Shown here: positions 8,162-16,041 of the stretch, piece by piece
How positions within the stretch are numbered: position 1 is the first letter of the stretch
How the letters are laid out: every line of letters begins with the position of its first letter
Notes under the pieces: model-generated
The model's database searches: none
What the model was told of the DNA's origin: nothing
What the model saw: the letters and a program-made list of their open reading frames with translations, nothing else
Translations under genes and position numbers: made by a program
Assembly (NCBI RefSeq): GCF_002068095.1
Contig: NZ_LWIG01000007.1
Coordinates: 576,078-640,077 of the forward strand
DNA from: Bradyrhizobium sacchari
GTDB taxonomy: Bacteria; Pseudomonadota; Alphaproteobacteria; Rhizobiales; Xanthobacteraceae
DNA: 64,000 nt
Direction: 5' to 3'

Positions 8162-9343
8162 ATGTCCGAGATGCCCCGTACCGAGACCTTCGAGCAAGCG
8201 ACTGAAATCACACGCGATTTTTCCAAGGCGCCGCCGGCTATCCCGGCCCGGAACACGGTCCGGCGCGCCGCCCTGGTGCTCGCCCTCCTCGCAGGCACGG
8301 CAACCATGGCCTACTACGGCCAGGATTACTGGACCCACGGCCGCTACCTCGAAACCACCGACGACGCCTATGTGAAGGCGGACTCCACGATCATCGCGCC
8401 AAAAGTCTCCGGCTACATCGCCAGGGTGCTGGTCGGCGACAACGAGAAGGTCAAGGCTGGCAAACCCCTCGCAAAGATCGACGACCGCGACTTCAAGGCG
8501 GCGCTGGAACAGGCCCGCGCTGATGTGGCCGCCGGCGAAGCATCGGTGCGCAATATCGACGCCCAGCTCGAGCTGCAGCAACCGGTCATCGAACAGAGCA
8601 CGGCCGACGTCGCGGCTGCTGATGCCAATCTGAAGTTCGCGCAGGAGGAGCGCGCCCGCTACGACGAGCTCATGAAGTCGGGCTCCGGCACGATCCAGCG
8701 CGCACAGCAGACCGATGCGGCGCTGCGCGCCAGCAATGCGCAATTGCAGCACGCGAAATCGGGCCTCGTGGCCGCGCAGCGCAAGGTCGACGTGCTCACC
8801 ACCCAGCGCGCCCAGGCCACCGCCCAGCTCGAACGCGCCCGCGCGGTCGCTCAGCAGGCGGCGTTGAACCTGTCCTACACCGAAATCACCGCGCCGGTGG
8901 ACGGCACGGTCGGCGCCCGCAGCTTGCGCGTCGGCCAGTATGTGCAGGCCGGCACGCAGTTGATGGCGGTGGTGCCGCTCGATGCGGTCTATGTCGTCGC
9001 CAACTTCAAGGAGACGCAGCTGACGCATGTCCGCCCCGGCCAGCCGGTCGAGCTCCACGTCGACAGTTTTCGCAACCAGACGCTGCGCGGCCATGTCGAC
9101 AGCCTGTCACCGGCCAGCGGGCTCGAATTCGCGCTGCTGCCGCCTGACAACGCTACCGGCAATTTCACCAAGATCGTGCAGCGCGTGCCGGTGAAGATCG
9201 TGCTCGACGACTACAGCTTGAGCGGCCTGCTGCGCCCCGGCATGTCGGCGGTGCCGACCGTCGACACCAAGGCAACGGTGCTGGCCGAACGCGAGACGGC
9301 CAAGCGCCTCGCCGACAACACGACGCGCCCGAACGGCGGTTGA
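8162..9343 (+). CDS. HlyD/EmrA-type membrane fusion protein
   Basis: The 393-residue protein has a short cytoplasmic N-terminus, one membrane helix (about 35-52), a lipoyl-like half-motif beginning TTDDAYVKADSTIIAPKVSG, a long coiled coil (about 110-240) and a second lipoyl half followed by a beta-barrel. This is the layout of EmrA periplasmic adaptors that join a 14-helix MFS exporter to an outer-membrane channel. An AGGAG site precedes the ATG. The partner exporter starts 118 bp downstream; no outer-membrane TolC homologue is in the window. Function: efflux of hydrophobic compounds, substrate unknown. Confidence 0.93.
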   Translation: MSEMPRTETFEQATEITRDFSKAPPAIPARNTVRRAALVLALLAGTATMAYYGQDYWTHGRYLETTDDAYVKADSTIIAPKVSGYIARVLVGDNEKVKAGKPLAKIDDRDFKAALEQARADVAAGEASVRNIDAQLELQQPVIEQSTADVAAADANLKFAQEERARYDELMKSGSGTIQRAQQTDAALRASNAQLQHAKSGLVAAQRKVDVLTTQRAQATAQLERARAVAQQAALNLSYTEITAPVDGTVGARSLRVGQYVQAGTQLMAVVPLDAVYVVANFKETQLTHVRPGQPVELHVDSFRNQTLRGHVDSLSPASGLEFALLPPDNATGNFTKIVQRVPVKIVLDDYSLSGLLRPGMSAVPTVDTKATVLAERETAKRLADNTTRPNGG

Positions 9344-9380
9344 AGGCGGGAAGGATCCGGCAGGATTGTCAATTCGTTCC

Positions 9381-9411
9381 GGACGATCCTTCCAGAACTT
9401 CGCCGATTATC
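9381..9411 (+). promoter_or_regulatory. Duplicated 31-bp element, copy 2
   Basis: This is the second copy of the element at 8082-8112 (26 of 31 bases identical). It lies in the unusually long gap between the adaptor gene and the exporter gene, 50 bp before the exporter ATG. It suggests that the exporter has its own regulated promoter. Confidence 0.6.
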
Positions 9412-9461
9412 GAAACCGACCGCCTAACGCATCCTGTCTCTGTACCCGAGACGAGGCTTCC

Positions 9462-11075
9462 ATGAGCACGCTCCAACCGGCCCTCAACGCCACCTCCGCC
9501 AATCTCCCCGCGCCTGCTGCGGCCGCGACGCCGGCGGTCTCCACAAAAACCTGGATCGCGGTGATCGGGGCGACGCTCGGCGCTTTCATGGCCGTACTGA
9601 ACATCCAGATCGTCAACGCCTCGCTCGCCGACATCCAGGGCGCGATCGGCGCCGGCATCGACGACGGCGGCTGGATCTCGACCTCCTATCTGATCGCCGA
9701 GATCGTGGTGATCCCGCTGTCGGGTTGGCTGGCGCAGGTGTTCTCGATCCGCATCTATCTGCTCACCAACGCGATCCTGTTTCTGGCTCTGTCCGCAGCC
9801 TGCGCGCTGGCGCAGGACCTGCCGCAGATGATCGTGCTGCGCGCGGTGCAGGGCTTTACCGGCGGCGTACTGATCCCGATGGCCTTCACGCTGATCATCA
9901 CGCTGCTGCCGCGTGCCAAGCAGCCGGTCGGGCTTGCGCTGTTCGCGCTGTCGGCGACGTTTGCACCGGCGATCGGCCCGACCATCGGCGGCTATCTCAC
10001 CGAGAATTTCGGCTGGCAGTACATCTTCTACGTCAACCTCGTGCCCGGCGCGATCATGGTCGGCATGCTCTGGTACGCGCTCGAGGCAAAGCCCATGAAG
10101 CTCGCGCTGCTCGGCGAGGGCGACTGGGCCGGCATCATCACCATGGCGATTGGCCTCTCCGCGCTCCAGACCGTGCTGGAGGAAGGCAACAAGGACGACT
10201 GGTTCGGCTCGCCCTTCATCGTCAAGCTGTCGGTGATCGCGGCTGTTGCACTGACCGCCTTCCTGGTCATCGAGCTCACGGTGAAGAAGCCGCTGCTCAA
10301 TTTGCGCCTGCTCGCCCGCCGCAATTTCGGCTTCGGCATGCTCGCCAACTTCCTGCTCGGCGTGGCGCTGTACGGCTCGGTGTTCATCATGCCGCAATAT
10401 CTGGCGCGCATCCAGGGCTACAATGCCGAACAGATCGGCCTGGTGCTGGCCTGGACCGGACTGCCGCAGCTGGTGCTGATCCCGCTGGTGCCGCGCCTGA
10501 TGCAGAAGTTCGACGCGCGCATCATCATCGGCATCGGCTTCGTGCTGTTCTCGGCCTCGAACTTCATGAACATCTATATGACCAACGACTACGCCGCCGA
10601 CCAGTTGTTGTGGCCCAATGTCGTCCGCGCCATCGGCCAGGCGCTGGTGATGGCGCCGTTGTCGGCGGTGGCGACCGCAGGCATCGAAGCGGAGAATGCG
10701 GGCTCGGCTTCCGGCCTATTCAACATGATGCGCAATCTCGGCGGCGCCGTCGGCATCGCGCTGCTGCAGACGGTGCTGACCAAGCGCGAGCAATATCACT
10801 CCAACGTGCTGATGCAGTCGGTCTCCGTGTTCGAGCAGGCGACGCGGACGCGGCTGGAACAACTCACGCAATATTTCGTCAATCACGGCATCCTCGACCG
10901 TGCGGACGCGTCGCATCGCGCCTATGTTGCGATCGGCCATGTCGTGCAGAAGCAGGCTTACATCTTCGCCTTCAGCGACACCTTTTATCTGCTCGGCACG
11001 GCGCTGATCGTCGCCCTCATCGCCGTATTCTTTCTGAAGAAGCCCGGCCAGACCTCCGCCGGCGGAGCCCACTGA
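9462..11075 (+). CDS. DHA2-family MFS exporter, EmrB-like
   Basis: From ATG 9462 the protein has 537 residues and about 14 membrane helices, the size and topology of drug:H+ antiporter family 2. The start KTWIAVIGATLGAFMAVLNI and the segment DDGGWISTSYLIAEIVVIPL carry the usual helix-1 and helix-2 signatures of EmrB-like pumps. An earlier in-frame start at 9366 would add a polar 32-residue leader that is partly made of the upstream regulatory element, so I reject it. It should work with the HlyD-type adaptor encoded just upstream. Confidence 0.93.
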   Translation: MSTLQPALNATSANLPAPAAAATPAVSTKTWIAVIGATLGAFMAVLNIQIVNASLADIQGAIGAGIDDGGWISTSYLIAEIVVIPLSGWLAQVFSIRIYLLTNAILFLALSAACALAQDLPQMIVLRAVQGFTGGVLIPMAFTLIITLLPRAKQPVGLALFALSATFAPAIGPTIGGYLTENFGWQYIFYVNLVPGAIMVGMLWYALEAKPMKLALLGEGDWAGIITMAIGLSALQTVLEEGNKDDWFGSPFIVKLSVIAAVALTAFLVIELTVKKPLLNLRLLARRNFGFGMLANFLLGVALYGSVFIMPQYLARIQGYNAEQIGLVLAWTGLPQLVLIPLVPRLMQKFDARIIIGIGFVLFSASNFMNIYMTNDYAADQLLWPNVVRAIGQALVMAPLSAVATAGIEAENAGSASGLFNMMRNLGGAVGIALLQTVLTKREQYHSNVLMQSVSVFEQATRTRLEQLTQYFVNHGILDRADASHRAYVAIGHVVQKQAYIFAFSDTFYLLGTALIVALIAVFFLKKPGQTSAGGAH

Positions 11076-11101
11076 GATCAACCCAGCAAAGGAGAACGAC
11101 C

Positions 11102-11563
11102 ATGAAACCCCGCATGAACTTCTATCAGGCCGCCCCCGACACGATGAAGGCGCTGATGGCGCTGGAAGAGCAGATCCAGTCGACGGGCCTGGAGAAATCG
11201 TTGATCGAGCTGGTCAAGATCCGGGCATCGCAAATCAACGGCTGCGCCTTCTGCATCAACATGCATACCGAGGACGCCCGCAAGCGCGGCGAGACTGAGC
11301 AGCGCATCTACCTGCTGAATGCGTGGCGCGAATCCCCGCTCTATTCCGACCGCGAGCGCGCCGCGCTGGCCTGGACGGAGGCCGTGACGCTGATCTCGGA
11401 GACCCACGCGCCTGACGACGTCTACGGACAGGTTCGCGCGCAATTCTCCGACGCGGACACGGTGAACCTGACCATGCTGATCGGCGCCATCAATGCCTGG
11501 AACAGGATCGCGATCGCGTTCCGCGCGGTGCATCCGGTGAAGGTGAAGGCGTCGGTGGCGTAG
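11102..11563 (+). CDS. AhpD-like carboxymuconolactone decarboxylase-family protein
   Basis: The 153-residue protein carries the AhpD-type redox motif CAFCINMH (Cys-x-x-Cys with following His) near residue 43 and the all-helical CMD fold expected for peroxidase-linked reductases. AAAGGAG lies 8 bp upstream of the ATG. It begins 26 bp after the exporter gene, so it probably shares that transcript and may protect against or modify the exported compound. The exact substrate is unknown; homologues are often just annotated as CMD domain proteins. Confidence 0.9.
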   Translation: MKPRMNFYQAAPDTMKALMALEEQIQSTGLEKSLIELVKIRASQINGCAFCINMHTEDARKRGETEQRIYLLNAWRESPLYSDRERAALAWTEAVTLISETHAPDDVYGQVRAQFSDADTVNLTMLIGAINAWNRIAIAFRAVHPVKVKASVA

Positions 11564-11592
11564 GCCGCAGTGCCGCTTCGGACGCAGGTCTC

Positions 11593-11685
11593 GTTGGGTG
11601 GGCAAAGCGAAGCGTGCCCACCTTGCTTCTGCGAACGTGAAAGAAGTGGTGGGCACGGCGCAAGTGCGCCTTTGCCCAACCTACG
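11593..11685. repeat. Intergenic repeat GTTGGGTGGGCAAAG...TTTGCCCAACC
   Basis: A long imperfect inverted repeat: GTTGGGTGGGCAAAGCGAAG on the left and GTGCGCCTTTGCCCAACC on the right, with an inner CGTGCCCACC / GGTGGGCACG pair. It separates two convergent genes. A half copy occurs at 6900-6933. Confidence 0.85.
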
Positions 11686-11702
11686 ACAGCGGAGTATGCC
11701 GC

Positions 11703-12563
11703 TTAGACCGCCGTTGCCTTGGCGAACTCCACATAGATCTCGCGCAGGCGCGTTGCCGTCGGGCCGGGCTTGCCGTCGCCGATGGTCTTGCCGTCGATTG
11801 CGATCACCGGCTGCACGAACGACGAGGCCGAGGTGATGAACGCTTCCTTGGCGGCAAGCGCCTCGGCGACCGTGAAGGCGCGCTCCTCGACGCGGAGCTG
11901 GCGCTCTTCGGCAAGCGCGATCACCGCCTTGCGGGTGCAGCCCGGCAGGATGGCGTTGGAGTTCTGGCGGGTGACGATGACGTCGTCCCTGGTCAGGATG
12001 AACGCCGTGGACGAGCCGCCTTCGGTGACGTAGCCATCCTGCAGCATCCAGGCTTCGCCAGCGCCGGCTTCGGCGGCGGCCTGCTTCGCCAGCACCTGGG
12101 CCAGCAGCGCGACGCTCTTGATGTCGCGGCGCTCCCAGCGGATGTCGGGCACCGTGATCACGTTGATACCGGTCTTTGCGACGGAAGCGTTGATGATGTC
12201 CTTTTCCGAGGTGAACATCACCAGGCTCGACTTGACGTCTTCCTTGGGAAACGGGAAGTCGCGGCCTTTGTCGGCGCCGCGCGTGACCTGGAGGTAGACG
12301 AGGCCGCTCTCGAGCTTATTTCGCGCGATCAGCTCCTTCTGCAATTCCGTGATGCGCTCGACCGTCTCGGGCAGCTTCAACTTGATCTCACCGACCGAGC
12401 GCTCCAGCCGCGCCAGATGCGAGGCGTTGTCGACCAACTTGCCGTCCAACACGGCGGACACCTCGTAGATGCCGTCGGCAAACAGGAAGCCGCGATCGAG
12501 CACCGAGATTTTGGCTTCCGAGAGCGGGACGAATGAGCCGTTGACGTAGGCGATCGAGTCCAA
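11703..12563 (-). CDS. D-amino-acid transaminase-like class IV aminotransferase
   Basis: The 286-residue protein is a fold-type IV PLP enzyme. ISVLDRGFLFADGIYEV near residue 20 and EGGSSTAFIL near 180 are typical of the D-alanine aminotransferase / branched-chain aminotransferase group, and RGADKGRDFPFP near 115 fits the D-amino-acid branch better. The PLP lysine is expected in WERRDIKSVALL (about K149). The reaction would move an amino group between D-amino acids and 2-oxoacids, or make branched-chain amino acids if specificity differs. It lies downstream of the amino-acid importer on the same strand but is separated by a 186-bp gap with a repeat. Confidence 0.88.
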   Translation of the reverse strand: MDSIAYVNGSFVPLSEAKISVLDRGFLFADGIYEVSAVLDGKLVDNASHLARLERSVGEIKLKLPETVERITELQKELIARNKLESGLVYLQVTRGADKGRDFPFPKEDVKSSLVMFTSEKDIINASVAKTGINVITVPDIRWERRDIKSVALLAQVLAKQAAAEAGAGEAWMLQDGYVTEGGSSTAFILTRDDVIVTRQNSNAILPGCTRKAVIALAEERQLRVEERAFTVAEALAAKEAFITSASSFVQPVIAIDGKTIGDGKPGPTATRLREIYVEFAKATAV

Positions 12564-12640
12564 GGCAGGTCTCCTGGGAGGGGAAGGGGATTTGCCTGCT
12601 CGTATACGAGATTTGTTGGGGCCACGAAACCCTCAACCTG

Positions 12641-12741
12641 TCATTCCGGGGCGGCGCGAAGCGACGAGCCCGGAATCCATTTCGCCCTGCGCACGCCGCC
12701 CGATGGATCCCGGGCTCGCGCTACGCGCGTCCCGGGATGAC
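12641..12741. repeat. Intergenic repeat TCATTCCGGGGCGGCGCG...GGGATGAC
   Basis: The two arms begin TCATTCCGGGGCGGCGCGAA and end CGCGCGTCCCGGGATGAC, with inner CCGGAATCC / GGATCCCGG halves. It occupies most of the space between the importer ATPase gene and the transaminase gene. Confidence 0.8.
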
Positions 12742-12749
12742 GCCGGTGG

Positions 12750-13490
12750 TCAATGCGACAAAATCTTCGACAAGAACTTCTGCGCACGGTCGCTGCGGGG
12801 CTTGCCGAAGAAATCATCCTTCGGAGCATCCTCGACGATCTCGCCGCGGTCCATGAAGATCACGCGGTTGGCGACCTTGCGGGCGAAGCCCATCTCGTGG
12901 GTGACGACCATCATGGTCATGCCCTCGCGGGCGAGGTCGACCATGACGTCCAGCACCTCGCTGACCATTTCAGGGTCGAGCGCCGAGGTCGGCTCGTCGA
13001 ACAGCATGACGATCGGATCCATCGCGAGCGCACGTGCAATCGCAACGCGCTGCTGCTGGCCGCCAGAGAGCTGCGCCGGAAACTTCTGCGCCTGCTCCTT
13101 CAAGCCGACGCGCTCCAGCAGCTGCATGCCCTTGGTGACCGATTTGTCGTGGGCCCGGCCCAGCACCTTCTCCTGGGCGAGACAGAGATTGTCGATGATC
13201 TTGAGGTGCGGGAACAGCTCGAAATGCTGGAACACCATGCCGACGCGCGAGCGCAGCTTCGGCAGATTGGTCTTGGGATCGTTGACCTTGGTACCGTCGA
13301 CCGAGATGTCGCCGCTCTGGAACGGCTCCAGCGCGTTGACGCATTTGATCAGCGTCGACTTGCCCGAGCCCGAGGGGCCGCAGACGACGACGACCTCACC
13401 CTTGGTGACGCTGGTGGTACAGTCGGTCAGCACCTGGAAGGTCGGGCTGTACCATTTGTTGACGTGGCTGATTTCGATCATGACCGACAC
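12750..13490 (-). CDS. gltL: Polar amino acid ABC transporter ATPase
   Basis: The 246-residue ATPase has Walker [10 protein letters not shown] (38-46), signature LSGGQQQR, Walker B VMLFDEP and the switch histidine in VVTHEM. Family and length match GltL/GlnQ/AapP. It is the last gene of a four-gene operon with the binding protein and two permeases and starts only 3 bp after the second permease gene. It powers uptake of acidic or related polar amino acids across the inner membrane. The gene symbol rests on operon order and on the similarity of the binding protein to GltI. Confidence 0.93.
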   Translation of the reverse strand: MSVMIEISHVNKWYSPTFQVLTDCTTSVTKGEVVVVCGPSGSGKSTLIKCVNALEPFQSGDISVDGTKVNDPKTNLPKLRSRVGMVFQHFELFPHLKIIDNLCLAQEKVLGRAHDKSVTKGMQLLERVGLKEQAQKFPAQLSGGQQQRVAIARALAMDPIVMLFDEPTSALDPEMVSEVLDVMVDLAREGMTMMVVTHEMGFARKVANRVIFMDRGEIVEDAPKDDFFGKPRSDRAQKFLSKILSH

Positions 13491-13493
13491 ACT

Positions 13494-14186
13494 CTAGCGA
13501 ATGATGGCGATGCGCGACTGCAGGCGGCGAACGCCGAAGGACGCGATGCAGGAAATGGTGAAGTAGACGACGGCGGCGAACAGATACATTTCGACCAGAC
13601 GCCCGTCGCGCTGGGCGACCTTGCTGGCCGCGCCCAGGAAGTCCGGGATCGACAGCACGTAGACCAGCGAGGTGTCCTGGAACAGCACGATGGTCTGGGT
13701 CAGCAGCACGGGGAGCATATTGCGGAACGCCTGCGGAAGCACAACGTAGCGCATGGTCTGGGCGTAGCTCAGGCCGAGCGCGGAAGCCGCGGCCGGCTGG
13801 CCGCGCGAGATCGACTGGATGCCGGCGCGCATGATCTCGGAGAAATACGCTGCCTCGAACATGATGAAGGTGATGAGCGAGGAGGCGAACGCGCCGACGC
13901 TGATCGGGCGCGAGGCGCCGGTCAGCCACTGCCCGATATAGGGCACCAGGAAGTAGAACCAGAAGATCACCAGCACCAGCGGCAGCGAGCGCATGAAGTC
14001 CACATAGAGGCCGGCAATGCGCCCAAGGGTTTTGTAGCCGGACAGCCGCATCAGCGCGATCGCCGTGCCGAAGATCAGGCCGCCGAGCGCGGCAAGCGCG
14101 GTCAGCGTCAGCGTGAAGGTCATGCCCTCATAGAACAGATAGGGCAGTGACCGGCGGATGACGTCGAAATCGAAACTTCCGAGCAT
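13494..14186 (-). CDS. gltK: Amino acid ABC transporter permease, GltK-like
   Basis: This 230-residue protein has about five membrane helices and the cytoplasmic EAA-type loop (EIMRAGIQSISRGQPAAASA) that docks to the ATPase. It is one of two homologous permeases of a polar amino acid importer. Spacing is 4 bp from the upstream permease and 3 bp to the downstream ATPase, so translation is probably coupled. Confidence 0.92.
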   Translation of the reverse strand: MLGSFDFDVIRRSLPYLFYEGMTFTLTLTALAALGGLIFGTAIALMRLSGYKTLGRIAGLYVDFMRSLPLVLVIFWFYFLVPYIGQWLTGASRPISVGAFASSLITFIMFEAAYFSEIMRAGIQSISRGQPAAASALGLSYAQTMRYVVLPQAFRNMLPVLLTQTIVLFQDTSLVYVLSIPDFLGAASKVAQRDGRLVEMYLFAAVVYFTISCIASFGVRRLQSRIAIIR

Positions 14187-14190
14187 GGCG

Positions 14191-14922
14191 CTATTTCCCC
14201 GTGATGTAGCCGGGGATCGCGACGTAGCGCTCGAGGAAGCGCATCGCGGTCACGACGACGGCGTTGACGAGGAGATAGAGGATGGTCGCGGCCGTGAAGG
14301 CCTCGAACACCTGGAACGAGAATTCCTGCATCGAGCGCGCCTGTCCGGTCAGCTCGATCAGGCCGATGGTGATGGCGACCGCCGTGTTCTTGATGGTGTT
14401 GAGGAACTCGGAGGTCAGCGGCGGCAGGATGATGCGGAACGCCATCGGCAGCAGCACATAGCGGTAGCCCTGCACGGTGGTGAGCCCGAGCGCGGTCGCG
14501 GCCATCTTCTGCCCGCGCGGCAGCGAGGAGATGCCGGCCTGCAACTGCACGGCAACGCGCGCCGACATGAACAGGCCGACGCCGATCGCGGCCGTCCAGA
14601 ACGGCGCGTTCGGCAATTGCTTCAGCCAGAGGCCGGCGGCCTTCGGCAGCAATTCCGGCAGCACGAAGAACCACAGGAAGAGCTGCACCAGCAGCGGCAT
14701 GTTGCGGAAGAACTCGACCCAGCAGAAACCGAACCAGTATGCGCCCCGCGACGGCAGCGTGCGCATGACGCCGACGATCGAGCCGAAGATCAGCGCGATG
14801 ACCCAGGCGAGCAGCGCCGTCTTGATGGTCAGCACCAGTCCCGACAGCAGCATGTCGAGATAGGTGCCGGTCCCCATCGGGTTCGGCTCGAAGAAAATTC
14901 CCCAGTTCCAGTGGTAGTTCAC
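14191..14922 (-). CDS. gltJ: Amino acid ABC transporter permease, GltJ-like
   Basis: The 243-residue membrane protein starts MNYHWNWGIFFEPNP, as GltJ homologues do, and has about five helices plus the EAA-type loop (VQLQAGISSLPRGQKMAATA). It pairs with the following permease. It is separated from the binding-protein gene by 121 bp containing a strong hairpin at 15008-15033, an arrangement that often lowers permease expression relative to binding protein. Confidence 0.92.
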   Translation of the reverse strand: MNYHWNWGIFFEPNPMGTGTYLDMLLSGLVLTIKTALLAWVIALIFGSIVGVMRTLPSRGAYWFGFCWVEFFRNMPLLVQLFLWFFVLPELLPKAAGLWLKQLPNAPFWTAAIGVGLFMSARVAVQLQAGISSLPRGQKMAATALGLTTVQGYRYVLLPMAFRIILPPLTSEFLNTIKNTAVAITIGLIELTGQARSMQEFSFQVFEAFTAATILYLLVNAVVVTAMRFLERYVAIPGYITGK

Positions 14923-15007
14923 GTGTCCCCCGCGCGAACGCGCCCATATTGTCCCGGGCGCCTATGCAAATGTCCGGCCACCCCCTCCAGAGTGGCTGGA
15001 ATTTCTT

Positions 15008-15033
15008 CCCTCTCCCCGCTTGCGGGGAGAGGG
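15008..15033 (-). terminator. Hairpin between binding-protein and permease genes
   Basis: CCCTCTCCCCGC and GCGGGGAGAGGG form a perfect 12-bp inverted repeat around TT. It lies directly after the stop of the binding-protein gene (minus strand). There is no T-run, so it more likely stabilises the upstream message or partly attenuates than fully terminates. It belongs to the same family as the longer CCCTCTCC repeats at 42329 and 58854. Confidence 0.7.
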
Positions 15034-15043
15034 AGACAGCATC

Positions 15044-15955
15044 TTACTTATAATCGTCCGGGTTCGGCGAGTCCGTCGGCTTGGCGAATTCGTTCTTCAG
15101 TTCCGACGAGATCGGCGTGTTCAGGTTGAGACCCTTCGGCGGGATCTTGGCCGTGAACCATTTGGCGTAGATCTTCTCGCCCTCGCCGGAGGTGTAGAGC
15201 GCAGCGGTTGCCGCATCGACCACCTTCTTGAACGGCGCGTCGTCCTTGCGCAGCATGATGCCGTAGGGCTCGGGCTTGGAGAACGCGTCCTTGGAGATGG
15301 CATAGTCATCCGGCGACTTCGAGCCGGCGACGAGGCTGGCGAGCAGGATGTCGTCCATGACGAAGGCGACCGCGCGGTCGGTCTCGACCATCAGGAAGGC
15401 TTCAGCATGGTCCTTGGCCGGGATGATGTTGGCGCCGAGGCCCTTGGCGACGTTGGCTTCGGTGAGCTGCTTGATGTTGGTGGTGCCGGCGGTCGAGACC
15501 ACCGTCTTGCCCTTGAGGTCGTCGATCGACTTGATGCCGCTCGACTTCTTGAACACGTAGCGGCTGGCGGTCAGGAAGTGGGTGTTGGTGAAGGAGACCT
15601 GCTTCTGGCGCTCGGCATTGTTGGTTGTCGAGCCGCATTCGAGGTCGATGGTGCCGTTGGCCATCAGCGGGATGCGCGTCGCGGAGGTCACCGGATTGAG
15701 CTTGACCTCGAGTTTGTCGAGCTTGAGCTCCTTCTTCACGGCGTCGACGATCTTGTAGCAGATGTCCATCGCGAAACCGACCGGCTTCTGGTTGTCGTCC
15801 AGATAGGAGAACGGGATCGAGGAGTCGCGGAAGCCCAGCGTGATGGCGCCGGTGTCCTTGATGTTCTTCAGCGTGCCGGTCAGCTCCTGGGCCCCGGCCT
15901 GGCTGACGGCGAAGGTCGCGGCGAGCGCGAGCCCGATGTAACGGAAATGTTTCAC
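15044..15955 (-). CDS. gltI: Glutamate/aspartate-type periplasmic binding protein
   Basis: The 303-residue protein has a signal peptide (about 1-22, MKHFRYIGLALAATFAVS, AQA-like cleavage) and a family 3 solute-binding fold with GFRDSSIPFSYLDDNQKPVG and DLECGSTTNNAERQKQV, both typical of GltI/DEBP. It is the first gene of the gltIJKL operon and should deliver glutamate or aspartate to the permeases. Specificity for one over the other, or for glutamine, cannot be fixed from sequence. Confidence 0.92.
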   Translation of the reverse strand: MKHFRYIGLALAATFAVSQAGAQELTGTLKNIKDTGAITLGFRDSSIPFSYLDDNQKPVGFAMDICYKIVDAVKKELKLDKLEVKLNPVTSATRIPLMANGTIDLECGSTTNNAERQKQVSFTNTHFLTASRYVFKKSSGIKSIDDLKGKTVVSTAGTTNIKQLTEANVAKGLGANIIPAKDHAEAFLMVETDRAVAFVMDDILLASLVAGSKSPDDYAISKDAFSKPEPYGIMLRKDDAPFKKVVDAATAALYTSGEGEKIYAKWFTAKIPPKGLNLNTPISSELKNEFAKPTDSPNPDDYK

Positions 15956-16041
15956 TTTTTTCTTCCCCTTTCAGGATGATGCGGCCGGATGCAAGCACAA
16001 ATCGGGCCGGATTAGAATGTGACTTTCGGCTGGATGGCCGC

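Noticed and set aside
9725-11101. Frame overlapping the MFS exporter and leading into the AhpD-like gene, as if a fusion protein
   Set aside because: Only the last 153 residues (from ATG 11102 with its own ribosome-binding site) have protein-like sequence; the rest is an out-of-frame reading of the exporter.
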